From Beijerinckiaceae bacterium (lineage in GTDB: Bacteria; Pseudomonadota; Alphaproteobacteria; Rhizobiales; Beijerinckiaceae): 64,000 nucleotides of DNA. Within the stretch, counting starts at the first letter, position 1, and each line of letters starts with the position of its first letter. The notes beneath the pieces were generated by a model. It was not told the DNA's origin. It saw only the letters and a program-made list of their open reading frames with translations, and searched no databases. Positions 56,220 to 64,000 of this stretch are shown here, piece by piece. The stretch covers positions 1-64,000 of the forward strand of contig WSYC01000016.1 in the NCBI GenBank assembly GCA_009773635.1, read 5' to 3'. Both the position numbers and the translations under genes were made by a program.

Positions 56220-56618
56220 TCATACCAAATCGATGAGCGCAGGGATCAGGGGTTCGTCCGCCGGTGGCATCGGGAAATCCCGAAGTCTGGACGGAACCAC
56301 CCAGCGGATCGCCTGATGCTCCACCGCACGGGGCGTTCCTTCCCACCTGCGGCAGACATACAATGGCATGAGCAGATGAAAATCTTCATAACGGTGCGAA
56401 GCAAAACTCAGGGGTGCAAGGCAAGGTTCCTTAACCTGGATTTCGAGCTCTTCAGCCAGCTCGCGGATGAGCGTCTCCTCCGGACGCTCGCCCGGTTCGA
56501 CCTTGCCGCCGGGAAATTCCCAGAGGCCGGCGAGCTGCTTGCCCTCGGGCCGCTGCGCGATCAACACACGCCCGTCGGCATCGACCAGCGCTGCCGCGAC
56601 GACGAGCAGCAGCCTCAA
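56220..56618 (-). CDS. mutT: MutT-type Nudix hydrolase
   Basis: 132 residues with a complete Nudix box ([24 protein letters not shown]). Removes 8-oxo-dGTP in the classical role. [39 protein letters not shown] is MutT-like. The only start codon in place is TTG, overlapping the argJ stop (TTGA), with GGGGA eight bases upstream. Coupled to argJ. Confidence 0.92.
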   Translation of the reverse strand: MRLLLVVAAALVDADGRVLIAQRPEGKQLAGLWEFPGGKVEPGERPEETLIRELAEELEIQVKEPCLAPLSFASHRYEDFHLLMPLYVCRRWEGTPRAVEHQAIRWVVPSRLRDFPMPPADEPLIPALIDLV

Positions 56619-57865
56619 GAGCGATAGTCCCCGTTGATCTCGACGTAGGCCTTGGTGAGATCGCAGGTGTAGACGGTTGCCTTGCCCCGCCCGAGCCCGA
56701 TCTCGACACGGATGTCGATCCGGTCGCCCTTCATGTAGGTGGACACCTTGGCCTCGTCATAGGCCGGATCGCGCCCGCCGGCTTCCGCGAGCCGGTAAGG
56801 ACCGAAATAGATCGACAGGAGGTCGCGCTCCGCCGGCTCGCCCGCCTTGCCGACAGCCATGACGATGCGGCCCCAATTGGCATCCTCGCCCGCGATCGCG
56901 GTCTTCACCAGCGGCGAATTGGCGATCGAGAGCGCGATGCGCTTGGCCGATTTCTTGGAGGTCGCGCCCTCGACCGTGACGGCAACGAACTTGCGGGCGC
57001 CCTCGCCGTCCTTCACCACCTGCGTCGCAAGATCGAGCAACACCTTGTTCAGCGCGCGCTTGAAGGCGGAGAGACGCGGGTCCTTTACCTGCGTGATCGG
57101 TGCCTGCCCACGCCTGGCAGCGGCACCGGTTGCGAACAGCATCAGGGTATCCGAGGTCGACGTGTCACTGTCGACGGTGATGGCGTTGAAGCTGTCCTTC
57201 ACACCAGCGGAGAGGCAGGCCTGCAACGCCTCGGCGCTGATCGCAGCATCGGTGAAGACGAAGGAGAGCATCGTCGCCATATCCGGCGCGATCATCCCCG
57301 CACCCTTGGCGATACCGGAGATCGTCACCGGGACACCATCGACCTTGAAGGTCTTCGACGCACCCTTGGGGAAGGTGTCGGTCGTCATGATGGCGCGTGC
57401 GGCATCCTGCCAAACAGCGCCGTCCACGCGGCCCGCGCAGTCTGCGAGAACGCCATTGAACTTCGTCGCATCAAGCGGCTCACCGATCACCCCGGTCGAG
57501 GCCAGCGCGACTTCCTCCGGCTTGCACTTCAGGGCTTTCGCTGCGATCTCGGCGGTGAGCCTGACTGCTTCCTTGCCCTTGAGGCCAGTAAACGCGTTGG
57601 CATTGCCGGAATTGACGACGATGCCGCGGGCCTTGCCTCCTGCCAGAATCGCCCGGCACCAGTCTACCGCCGCCGACGGACATTTCGACCGGGTGAAGAC
57701 ACCCGCCATGGTCGTGCCTTCGGCGAGCGTCGCCAGCAGCACATCCGTGCGCCCCTTGTAACGAATGCCCGCTTCGGCGGTGGCGAAGGCGACGCCCTCG
57801 ACCACTGGCATCTTCGGGAACTTCTTCGGAGCCAAAGGCGAAACAGGGACGTTCTTGCCGGCCAT
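56615..57865 (-). CDS. argJ: Bifunctional ornithine acetyltransferase / N-acetylglutamate synthase
   Basis: 416 residues; recycles the acetyl group from acetylornithine to glutamate in arginine synthesis. Autocleavage site in [12 protein letters not shown](198)ML: T198 becomes the N-terminal nucleophile of the beta chain. [10 protein letters not shown] and STGVIGEPL are conserved. GAGG eight bases before the ATG at 57865; a second ATG two codons earlier. Downstream mutT is coupled; prsA-like parvulin gene is upstream (55-bp gap). Confidence 0.97.
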   Translation of the reverse strand: MAGKNVPVSPLAPKKFPKMPVVEGVAFATAEAGIRYKGRTDVLLATLAEGTTMAGVFTRSKCPSAAVDWCRAILAGGKARGIVVNSGNANAFTGLKGKEAVRLTAEIAAKALKCKPEEVALASTGVIGEPLDATKFNGVLADCAGRVDGAVWQDAARAIMTTDTFPKGASKTFKVDGVPVTISGIAKGAGMIAPDMATMLSFVFTDAAISAEALQACLSAGVKDSFNAITVDSDTSTSDTLMLFATGAAARRGQAPITQVKDPRLSAFKRALNKVLLDLATQVVKDGEGARKFVAVTVEGATSKKSAKRIALSIANSPLVKTAIAGEDANWGRIVMAVGKAGEPAERDLLSIYFGPYRLAEAGGRDPAYDEAKVSTYMKGDRIDIRVEIGLGRGKATVYTCDLTKAYVEINGDYRS

Positions 57866-57920
57866 AATCATATCCTCGACAGGAGATTTACGCTCAGAGA
57901 GTGCCGCAAACGGGCGCCGA

Positions 57921-58763
57921 TCAGTTCTTCTTGGGTTCGCCGTTCTTGGGCTCTTCCGCCTTCTTCGGCGCTTCGGTCTTCACGATTTTCGCGCTTGCGC
58001 GCAGCTGCGTCAGGAATTCGCCCTGCGCCTTGCCGGCCAATGCCTGCGCGATGCGGTCCTTGACCTGATCGAAGGTCGGGGCCGGCTTCTGACGACGCTC
58101 CTCAACCTTGATGACATGCCAGCCGAACTGGCTCTTGACCGGCGCGGAGACCTCGCCCGGCTTCATCGCGAAGGCGGCCTCGGCAAACTCCGGCACCATA
58201 CGATCCCGAGTGAAGAAACCGAGGTCGCCTCCTTCCGCCCCCGAACCGGGGTCCTTGGAGGCTTCTTTCGCGACCTTGGCGAAATCCTCGCCACCCTTGA
58301 CACGCGCCGCGATCTTCTTGGCATCGTCCTCGCCTTCGACGAGAATATGCCGGGCGCGGACTTCCTCGACGGGTTTGATCTGGCCAATCTGTTCGTCATA
58401 ATATTTCTTCAGCGCGACATCCGAGGCGACCTTCTTGGCCTCGACCATCAGAAGTTGCTGCATCATCACGCGCTGCTGGACATAGGCCATACGGCGCTTG
58501 AACTCGTCGCTCTGGTCGATCTTGTCGGCTTTCGCCTTCTGCGCCACGACCTTCATCTCGATGAGAAAATCGAGGGTGAGGTCTTTTACGCCCTGCGGCG
58601 GCAGGTTGGGATATTCCGAGGCGACATCTTCCACGGCAAGATTGACATCCGCCTCGGTAATGGCTTCGCCGTTCACGGTGGCGAGAACCTTGTTCTGCGC
58701 CTCGGCGGCTGAAAGGCCGAGCAGGGCGGAAAGCAGGAGAGTAGTGAATGCCAGCGTGCGCAT
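57921..58763 (-). CDS. Periplasmic peptidyl-prolyl isomerase (parvulin type)
   Basis: 280 residues: signal peptide ([23 protein letters not shown]), SurA/PrsA-like N-terminal helices ([14 protein letters not shown]), a parvulin domain ([38 protein letters not shown]...[20 protein letters not shown]...[11 protein letters not shown]) and a Lys/Glu/Pro tail. Folds exported proteins. Divergent from secA, which fits a secretion context. Confidence 0.93.
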   Translation of the reverse strand: MRTLAFTTLLLSALLGLSAAEAQNKVLATVNGEAITEADVNLAVEDVASEYPNLPPQGVKDLTLDFLIEMKVVAQKAKADKIDQSDEFKRRMAYVQQRVMMQQLLMVEAKKVASDVALKKYYDEQIGQIKPVEEVRARHILVEGEDDAKKIAARVKGGEDFAKVAKEASKDPGSGAEGGDLGFFTRDRMVPEFAEAAFAMKPGEVSAPVKSQFGWHVIKVEERRQKPAPTFDQVKDRIAQALAGKAQGEFLTQLRASAKIVKTEAPKKAEEPKNGEPKKN

Positions 58764-59025
58764 GAGAGCTCCGGGAAGGATGAGAAACTGCCGGCCGAGC
58801 CGGCCGGGGATAGAAAAGAGGGACTTTGCCCTCCGTTAGCCCAAGTCGACGCCGATGGCGAGGGGCAAGAACGGGAGGCGATCACGGGAAGCAAGGGCGG
58901 CCCGACGATCAGGGGCCACCAGGTTCAGAAAGAGGCCTTCCATTCCTGAGGGCTCGCCAGTCCGGCGCGATGTTCACTTTATGCGCGGTTTTCGCGGTTT
59001 CAACGCCGCGCCAGCGTGGCAAACA

Positions 59026-59054
59026 TTGACAATCGCCCCCCCCGATCCTTATCT
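59026..59054 (+). promoter_or_regulatory. Likely secA promoter (sigma70-type)
   Basis: ttgaca (59026-59031), 17-base spacer, ttatct (59049-59054). A near-consensus -35. It is 123 bp upstream of the secA ATG. The whole 58764-59177 gap (414 bp) otherwise shows no gene; it must also hold the promoter of the divergent isomerase. Confidence 0.6.
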
Positions 59055-59177
59055 CCCGCTCCAAGATTACCCGGTTTTCCGGGCGCTTTGCTTTTGCCGC
59101 AGCGTTGATTCTCTCAACGAAGAGATGCTTCGGCGAAGAACTTTCCGCCACTCCGGCGAGAACAAGGATGACGTTTC

Positions 59178-62039
59178 ATGTTCGGCGCGCTCGCCAAGAC
59201 GCTTTTCGGCTCCGCCAATGATCGCCGCGTGAAGGGCTACCGTCCCCGCGTCGCGGCCATCAACGCAATGGAAGCCGAACTCGCGGCACTCTCCGATGAG
59301 GCCCTGCGCGCCCGGACGGATACTTTCAAGGCCCAGATCGCCGCCGGCGAGAAAACCCTCGACGATCTCCTCGTGCCCGCTTTCGCGACCGTGCGCGAAG
59401 CCGCCAAGCGCACGCTGGGGCAGCGCCCGTTCGATGTCCAGCTCATCGGCGGCATGGTGCTGCACGACGGCGATATCGCGGAAATGAAGACCGGCGAAGG
59501 CAAGACGCTGGTCGCGACCTTGCCGGTCTATCTCAACGCACTCGCCGGCAAGGGCGTCCATGTCGTCACCGTCAACGATTATCTCGCCCGCCGCGACGCG
59601 GAATGGATGGGGCAGATCTACCGGTTCCTCGGCCTCACCGTCGGCATTATCGTGCATGGGCTCGATGACGCGGAGCGCAAGACGTCCTACGCCTGCGACA
59701 TCACCTACGGCACCAACAACGAATTCGGCTTCGATTACCTGCGCGACAACATGAAGTACGAGTTCGCGCAGATGTGCCAGCGCGGTCATGCCTTCGCGAT
59801 TGTCGACGAGGTCGACTCAATCCTGATCGACGAGGCCCGCACGCCGCTGATCATCTCGGGACCGACCGAGGACCGTTCCGAACTCTACAACCAGATCGAC
59901 GCCATCCTGCCGCGCCTTGTGGCCGAGGATTACGAGGTCGATGAAAAAGGCCGCACGGTCCACCTCACCGAGGCCGGCAACGAGCATATCGAGGAGCTTC
60001 TTGGCGAAATCGGCCTCCTCAAGGACGGCTCGCTCTATGATGCCGCCAATTCCACCCTCGTCCACCACGTGAACTGTTCCTTGCGCGCGCATCGCCTGTT
60101 CACGAAGGACAAGGATTACATCGTCCGCTTCAACCCGGAGAACCGGACGAATGAGGTCGTCATCATCGACGAGTTCACCGGCCGCATGATGCCGGGTCGT
60201 CGCTATTCGGAAGGCCTGCACCAGGCGCTCGAAGCAAAAGAGCGCGTGCCGATCCAGCCCGAGAACGTCACGCTCGCCTCGATCACTTTCCAGAATTACT
60301 TCCGCCTCTACGACAAGCTCGGCGGCATGACCGGTACCGCCGGCACCGAAGCCGACGAATTCCAGCAGATCTACGGGCTCGAAGTCGTTGAAATCCCGAC
60401 CAATGTGCCGGTGGCCCGCCTCGATCAGGACGACGAGGTCTATCGCTCCGCACGCGAGAAAAACCTCGCCATCATCGCGGAAATCGAGCGCGCGAAGGCG
60501 CGCCGCCAGCCGGTGCTCGTCGGTACGACCTCGATCGAGAAGTCCGAGGCGCTCGGCGAATTGCTTGCCAGCCACGGCTTCAAGCAGATCGACCTTGGCG
60601 ACCCCGACGCGTTCAAGCCGCTGCTTGATGGTGATCAGGGCACGACGCAGGAAAAGCTCTTCGCGGTGCTCAACGCCCGCTACCACGAGCAGGAAGCCTT
60701 CATCGTCGCGCAGGCCGGCATTCCCGGTGCGATCACCATCGCGACCAACATGGCCGGACGCGGCACCGACATCCAGCTTGGCGGCAACCTCAAGATGCGT
60801 ATCGAGCGCGAATGCGAGGGTCTTGAAGGCACGGAGCGCGATGCCGCCATCACCCGCATCAAGGACGAGATCGAGCGCAACCGCCAGATTGTCCTCAATT
60901 CCGGCGAAGTGATCGAGCTTGAGCCTGCCAAGGGTTCGAAACCCGCGAAAACCTTCCAGGCACCGGGCGGCCTCTATGTCATCGCCGCCGAGCGTCACGA
61001 AAGCCGCCGCATCGACAACCAGCTGCGCGGCCGCTCCGGCCGTCAAGGCGATCCGGGCCGCACCAAGTTCTTCCTCAGCCTTGAGGACGACCTGATGCGC
61101 ATCTTCGGCTCGGAGCGCATGGACAGCGTGCTCCAGAAGCTCGGGCTGCAGGAAGGCGAGGCGATCGCACACCCCTGGGTCAACAAGGCGCTGGAAACCG
61201 CACAGAAGAAGGTCGAAGCCCGCAACTTCGATACCCGCAAGAACATCCTCAAATACGACGACGTGATGAATGACCAGCGCAAGGTGGTATTCGAGCAGCG
61301 CCGCGAGGTCATGGCGCAGGAAGATGTCGCTGAAACGGTCCGCGACATGCGGCACGGTGTCGTCGAGGACATGATCGCCCGCAATATTCCCGAAGGGGCT
61401 TACCCCGAGGCCTGGAATATCGCCGAACTCAAGGAAGAGGCTGCGCGCTTCCTCGCGCTCGATCTGCCAGTGGACGACTGGGCCAAGGAAGAGGGCATCG
61501 CCGATGAGGAAATGCGCGAGCGCATCCTCAAGGCTGCCGACGAAGCCTATGCCGAACGCGAAGCCAAGAACACGCCCGATGTGATGCGCTACGTCGAGAA
61601 GCAGGTGATTCTCCAGCTGCTCGATCACCTCTGGCGTGAGCACCTCGTGACGCTTGATCACCTCCGACAGGTGATCGGCTGGCGCGGCTACGCCCAGCGC
61701 GACCCGCTGAACGAATTCAAGTCCGAAGCCTTCGAGCTCTATGACAAGTTGCTCAACACGCTGCGCGAACACGTGACCGGCCAGCTGATGCGCGTCGAGG
61801 TCGTCTTCGAGGCACCGCCCGCACCGGAACTGCCGGAAATGCACGCCTCGCACATCGACCCCGCCACCGGACAGGACACCTTCGCCGCCGCCGGCGCGGC
61901 GCTCGGGTTCGCCCCGGCCGAAGAGGTTCGCGAGCGCGATCCGAACGACCCCGCCACATGGGGCAAGGTTGGCCGAAACGAGGCTTGCCCCTGCGGTTCC
62001 GGCAAGAAATACAAGCATTGCCACGGTCGTTTCGCCTGA
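59178..62039 (+). CDS. secA: Preprotein translocase ATPase SecA
   Basis: 953-residue motor of Sec export. Walker A in [33 protein letters not shown], preprotein crosslinking domain, [14 protein letters not shown], scaffold helices and the zinc-binding SecB site at the C-terminus ([17 protein letters not shown]). AAGGA lies upstream of the ATG. Full length for alphaproteobacteria. The next gene starts 9 bp downstream. Confidence 0.99.
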   Translation: MFGALAKTLFGSANDRRVKGYRPRVAAINAMEAELAALSDEALRARTDTFKAQIAAGEKTLDDLLVPAFATVREAAKRTLGQRPFDVQLIGGMVLHDGDIAEMKTGEGKTLVATLPVYLNALAGKGVHVVTVNDYLARRDAEWMGQIYRFLGLTVGIIVHGLDDAERKTSYACDITYGTNNEFGFDYLRDNMKYEFAQMCQRGHAFAIVDEVDSILIDEARTPLIISGPTEDRSELYNQIDAILPRLVAEDYEVDEKGRTVHLTEAGNEHIEELLGEIGLLKDGSLYDAANSTLVHHVNCSLRAHRLFTKDKDYIVRFNPENRTNEVVIIDEFTGRMMPGRRYSEGLHQALEAKERVPIQPENVTLASITFQNYFRLYDKLGGMTGTAGTEADEFQQIYGLEVVEIPTNVPVARLDQDDEVYRSAREKNLAIIAEIERAKARRQPVLVGTTSIEKSEALGELLASHGFKQIDLGDPDAFKPLLDGDQGTTQEKLFAVLNARYHEQEAFIVAQAGIPGAITIATNMAGRGTDIQLGGNLKMRIERECEGLEGTERDAAITRIKDEIERNRQIVLNSGEVIELEPAKGSKPAKTFQAPGGLYVIAAERHESRRIDNQLRGRSGRQGDPGRTKFFLSLEDDLMRIFGSERMDSVLQKLGLQEGEAIAHPWVNKALETAQKKVEARNFDTRKNILKYDDVMNDQRKVVFEQRREVMAQEDVAETVRDMRHGVVEDMIARNIPEGAYPEAWNIAELKEEAARFLALDLPVDDWAKEEGIADEEMRERILKAADEAYAEREAKNTPDVMRYVEKQVILQLLDHLWREHLVTLDHLRQVIGWRGYAQRDPLNEFKSEAFELYDKLLNTLREHVTGQLMRVEVVFEAPPAPELPEMHASHIDPATGQDTFAAAGAALGFAPAEEVRERDPNDPATWGKVGRNEACPCGSGKKYKHCHGRFA

Positions 62040-62048
62040 GGAGCGCCG

Positions 62049-62666
62049 ATGTCCCTGCTGAGCACCTTCAAGGACCTGCGCAGCCACCTGCAGATCATGC
62101 GCTGGGTTTGGGACGGCATGCCTCTGCCGCCGGTGCCCGCGGCCAAGCGCAAGATCATCCGCACACTGCTGGCGCGCCATGGTCTGACGACCTTCGTCGA
62201 GACCGGCACCTTCAAGGGTGATACCCTGGCTTCAGTTGCGGCCACGGGTATCCGCGCCATCTCGGTCGAGCTGTCAGCGGAGTATTTCGATCGGGCGAAC
62301 CAGCGCTTTGCCGGCCAGCGCAACGTTGAACTGCATCTGGGTGATGCGGGCGATGTTCTGCCGCGGATCGTCGCGACCCTGCAGGAACCCGCACTGTTCT
62401 GGCTCGACGGGCATTATTCTGCCGGCGAAACGGCACATGGGGTGCTGGCGTCCCCCGTCAGCGCGGAGGTGCGCTGCATTCTGGACTCACCCGTCAAGGG
62501 TCATGTCATGCTGATCGACGATGCCCATGAATTCACGGGCGAAGGCGGCTACCCCGAACTCGGCCGTTTTCTGACCGCGATTGCCGAAACAGGCCGCTAC
62601 CACGCAATGGTGCATGCGAACATCATCATCCTCGAACCCAATGACGTGCACTGGGGCACGGCCTGA
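62049..62666 (+). CDS. Putative SAM methyltransferase-fold protein
   Basis: 205 residues. FVETGTFKGDTLASVAATGIRAISVELSAEYFDRAN resembles the SAM motif I region of small-molecule O-methyltransferases; LFWLDGHYSAGETAHG and HVMLIDDAHEFTGEGGYPELGRF follow. Class not certain and the substrate unknown. AGGAG ten bases before ATG; probably cotranscribed with secA. Confidence 0.7.
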   Translation: MSLLSTFKDLRSHLQIMRWVWDGMPLPPVPAAKRKIIRTLLARHGLTTFVETGTFKGDTLASVAATGIRAISVELSAEYFDRANQRFAGQRNVELHLGDAGDVLPRIVATLQEPALFWLDGHYSAGETAHGVLASPVSAEVRCILDSPVKGHVMLIDDAHEFTGEGGYPELGRFLTAIAETGRYHAMVHANIIILEPNDVHWGTA

Positions 62667-62712
62667 GGGACTGCGACAGGCATGCGGCAACCAGCTTTGT
62701 GATCTGGGATTA

Positions 62713-62739
62713 AAAAAGGCGCTCCATGAGCGCCTTTTT
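62713..62739. terminator. Bidirectional Rho-independent terminator
   Basis: Stem aaaaaggcgctc / gagcgccttttt with a three-base loop, flanked by A and T runs on both sides. It serves both the secA operon and the convergent L,D-transpeptidase gene. Confidence 0.93.
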
Positions 62740-62786
62740 GCTGTTGGAAGCAGGCCGGACGCCAACTCCCTGTCCGCAGCGATCCC

Positions 62787-64000
62787 CTAGCGTTTGGGGG
62801 CCTTCGGCGGCAACGGGGCCTGAACCGCTTGCGGCTGGACCTCCGTTGTATCGGTAGAGCTGGCGGTCAGATTGCCGAGCGAGCCCATCCAGCGGCGATA
62901 GAACGCGGGCTCATCCTTCTTCGGCGCTTCCGTGGCAACCAATGCCGTCGCGCTGGAAGGCGGAGGGGCGGAAGACGCTCTGGCCACGGCTGCCGCTCCG
63001 GCGGCCTTGGCCGGCGTTGTCGCGGCCGGCGCAACATTGGCAGGCGCTGCGGCAGCGGTCGCCTGTACGCTGGCTTCCTGAAGCTTCAGCTGCGCCGCCT
63101 TGGCCAGCAGCTGTTGACGGTTCAGACCCTTGGCCTGTTCATGCGGCACCTCGACAACACCATGATCAAGCGCGTCCGGCTGCGAGACCGCAGCGACCCT
63201 TGAAGTGCCCTGCGGCACGGCGCTCACCTGACGAACCGAATCAGCGGATTGAACGGAAGCATAGATCGTATGCTTGAAGGACGGGTGCTGATCGCCATCC
63301 TGATAGACGCGCTTGACCGGCTTCACTCCGGCATGGATGAGGCTCGCGACCTGCTGTTCATCGTGCCGCTGCTTCTCGGCCACGGCCGACATCACACTGG
63401 AACTGGCCTCTTCCGGCGTCGGAGTGCAGGAGGAAACACCGAACCGATAGCGCCCGTTGCACGCGGCAACCTGCGGCTCGCGCTTCGTGACCTCGAAATG
63501 GTCAGAGCCTTCCTTGAGGTTCTTCCAGAACGGCATGTGCTCATCGGCGCGGTACTTCGCGAGGTTCTGCGCGGTCATGCGGAAGGGCAGCGACTGGAAA
63601 TGGATCGACTTCTGCCCGCCGCCGAACGCCTCACGCGAGAGCGCGTAGATATCTGCAATCTGCTCGTCCGTCATCGAGAAGCACCCGCGCGAGGAGCAGG
63701 CGCCATGCACCATGATCAGGCTGCCGGTGCGCCCGAGCTGCTTGTCGAAGGCGTTGGGATAGCCGACGTTGAACGAGAGATAGAAGGACGAATGGGGGTT
63801 CAGCTGGTTCTGCGTGATGGCGTAGAACCCTTCAGGCACCTGGCGGTCGCCCTCGGTCTTTTTCGGGCCAAGCTGACCGGACCAGCGGCACATCGGGAAG
63901 CTCTTGAGCAGGGCATATTCGCCCGAGGATGTCTGCTTCCAGACTTCAAGTTCGCTCTCCGCCTTGTAGGCGCGGAAGAGGATCGGCGAACGGGCGTTCA
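62787..64000 (-). CDS. L,D-transpeptidase (YafK/YkuD family), 5' end outside window
   Basis: 404 residues visible, open to the window edge. The extra N-terminal part reads SPILFRAYKAESELEVWKQ...LLKSFPMCRWSGQLGPKKTEGDRQVPEGFYAI, the YafK-type catalytic domain. The Cys motif is MVHGACSSRGCFSMTDEQIADIYAL. The C-terminal ~170 residues are Ala/Pro/Gln-rich, probably disordered. Murein-linked cross-linking or outer-membrane protein anchoring is the known family role. Confidence 0.9.
   Translation of the reverse strand, partial: NARSPILFRAYKAESELEVWKQTSSGEYALLKSFPMCRWSGQLGPKKTEGDRQVPEGFYAITQNQLNPHSSFYLSFNVGYPNAFDKQLGRTGSLIMVHGACSSRGCFSMTDEQIADIYALSREAFGGGQKSIHFQSLPFRMTAQNLAKYRADEHMPFWKNLKEGSDHFEVTKREPQVAACNGRYRFGVSSCTPTPEEASSSVMSAVAEKQRHDEQQVASLIHAGVKPVKRVYQDGDQHPSFKHTIYASVQSADSVRQVSAVPQGTSRVAAVSQPDALDHGVVEVPHEQAKGLNRQQLLAKAAQLKLQEASVQATAAAAPANVAPAATTPAKAAGAAAVARASSAPPPSSATALVATEAPKKDEPAFYRRWMGSLGNLTASSTDTTEVQPQAVQAPLPPKAPKR

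Noticed and set aside
59817-62180. 787-codon minus-strand ORF opposite secA
   Set aside because: Antisense to a fully conserved SecA; low-complexity composition; no ribosome site or motif.
1-64000. tRNA, rRNA or other structured RNA genes
   Set aside because: I saw no T-loop (ggttcgaatcc-like) or conserved rRNA segments; a short one could be missed without a tRNA scan.

Overview
This is a high-GC chromosomal window from an alphaproteobacterium, most likely Hyphomicrobiales (Rhizobiales). The evidence is the gene content (Zur-type Fur regulator, PhaR, CpdR-like receiver, DUF1476 zeta subunit, DUF2125, DUF4167, DUF1178, EI-Ntr), neighbourhoods typical of that order (prfA-prmC-DUF4167-clpB; chorismate mutase-hisC-tyrC; metX-metW; ftsE-ftsX), and short dispersed elements with a GAAAAGTGG...CCGGTTTTC core. 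I saw no phage, integrase, transposase, CRISPR, rRNA or tRNA. It is mostly core genome.

Layout. 0-1 kb: the 3' half of groEL, followed by a local duplication and a terminator. 1-7 kb: a secreted Ig-like protein, an ETF-beta-type lysine methyltransferase and a two-gene RND efflux pump. 6.5-18 kb: hydroxybutyrate dehydrogenase, Zur, ispG, purQ-purS-purC, an F1-ATPase inhibitor (zeta), an HpcH aldolase, an esterase, a MacA/MacB-type ABC exporter and a prenyl diphosphate synthase. 18-27 kb: rpmF, a PAS-GGDEF-EAL protein, the polyhydroxybutyrate genes phaR/phaA-phaB, a DMT exporter, and a GNAT, cupin and gloB group with an 18-bp tandem array. 27-41 kb: methionine genes (metX-metW), aromatic amino acid genes (CM-hisC-tyrC), DUF2125, ChaC, the ftsE-ftsX-ydcF-plsC block, a zinc-ribbon protein, hpt, a CpdR-like receiver, TspO and a second DMT carrier. 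41-52 kb: clpB, DUF4167, prmC, prfA, ptsP, lysC. 52-64 kb: ubiG, DUF1178, nitrilase-type amidase, glutaredoxin, comF, an NDUFAF5-like methyltransferase, an Flp pilin too short for most ORF callers, a Nudix hydrolase, argJ, a parvulin, secA, an SAM methyltransferase-like protein and a truncated L,D-transpeptidase.

Functional links. PhaA, PhaB, PhaR and 3-hydroxybutyrate dehydrogenase cover much of the storage-polymer cycle; a synthase is not in view. Chorismate mutase, HisC and prephenate dehydrogenase form an aromatic amino acid unit. PrfA is methylated by PrmC. FtsE/FtsX, YdcF and PlsC form a tightly overlapping envelope operon.

The most interesting signals are small DNA structures. One is a 45-bp palindromic element lying in frame inside the nitrilase gene, with two related intergenic copies. 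The others are three cases where the last codons and stop codon of a gene are duplicated just downstream (groEL, gloB, flp), an inverted repeat in the metX promoter spacer, and a paired palindrome between purS and purC.
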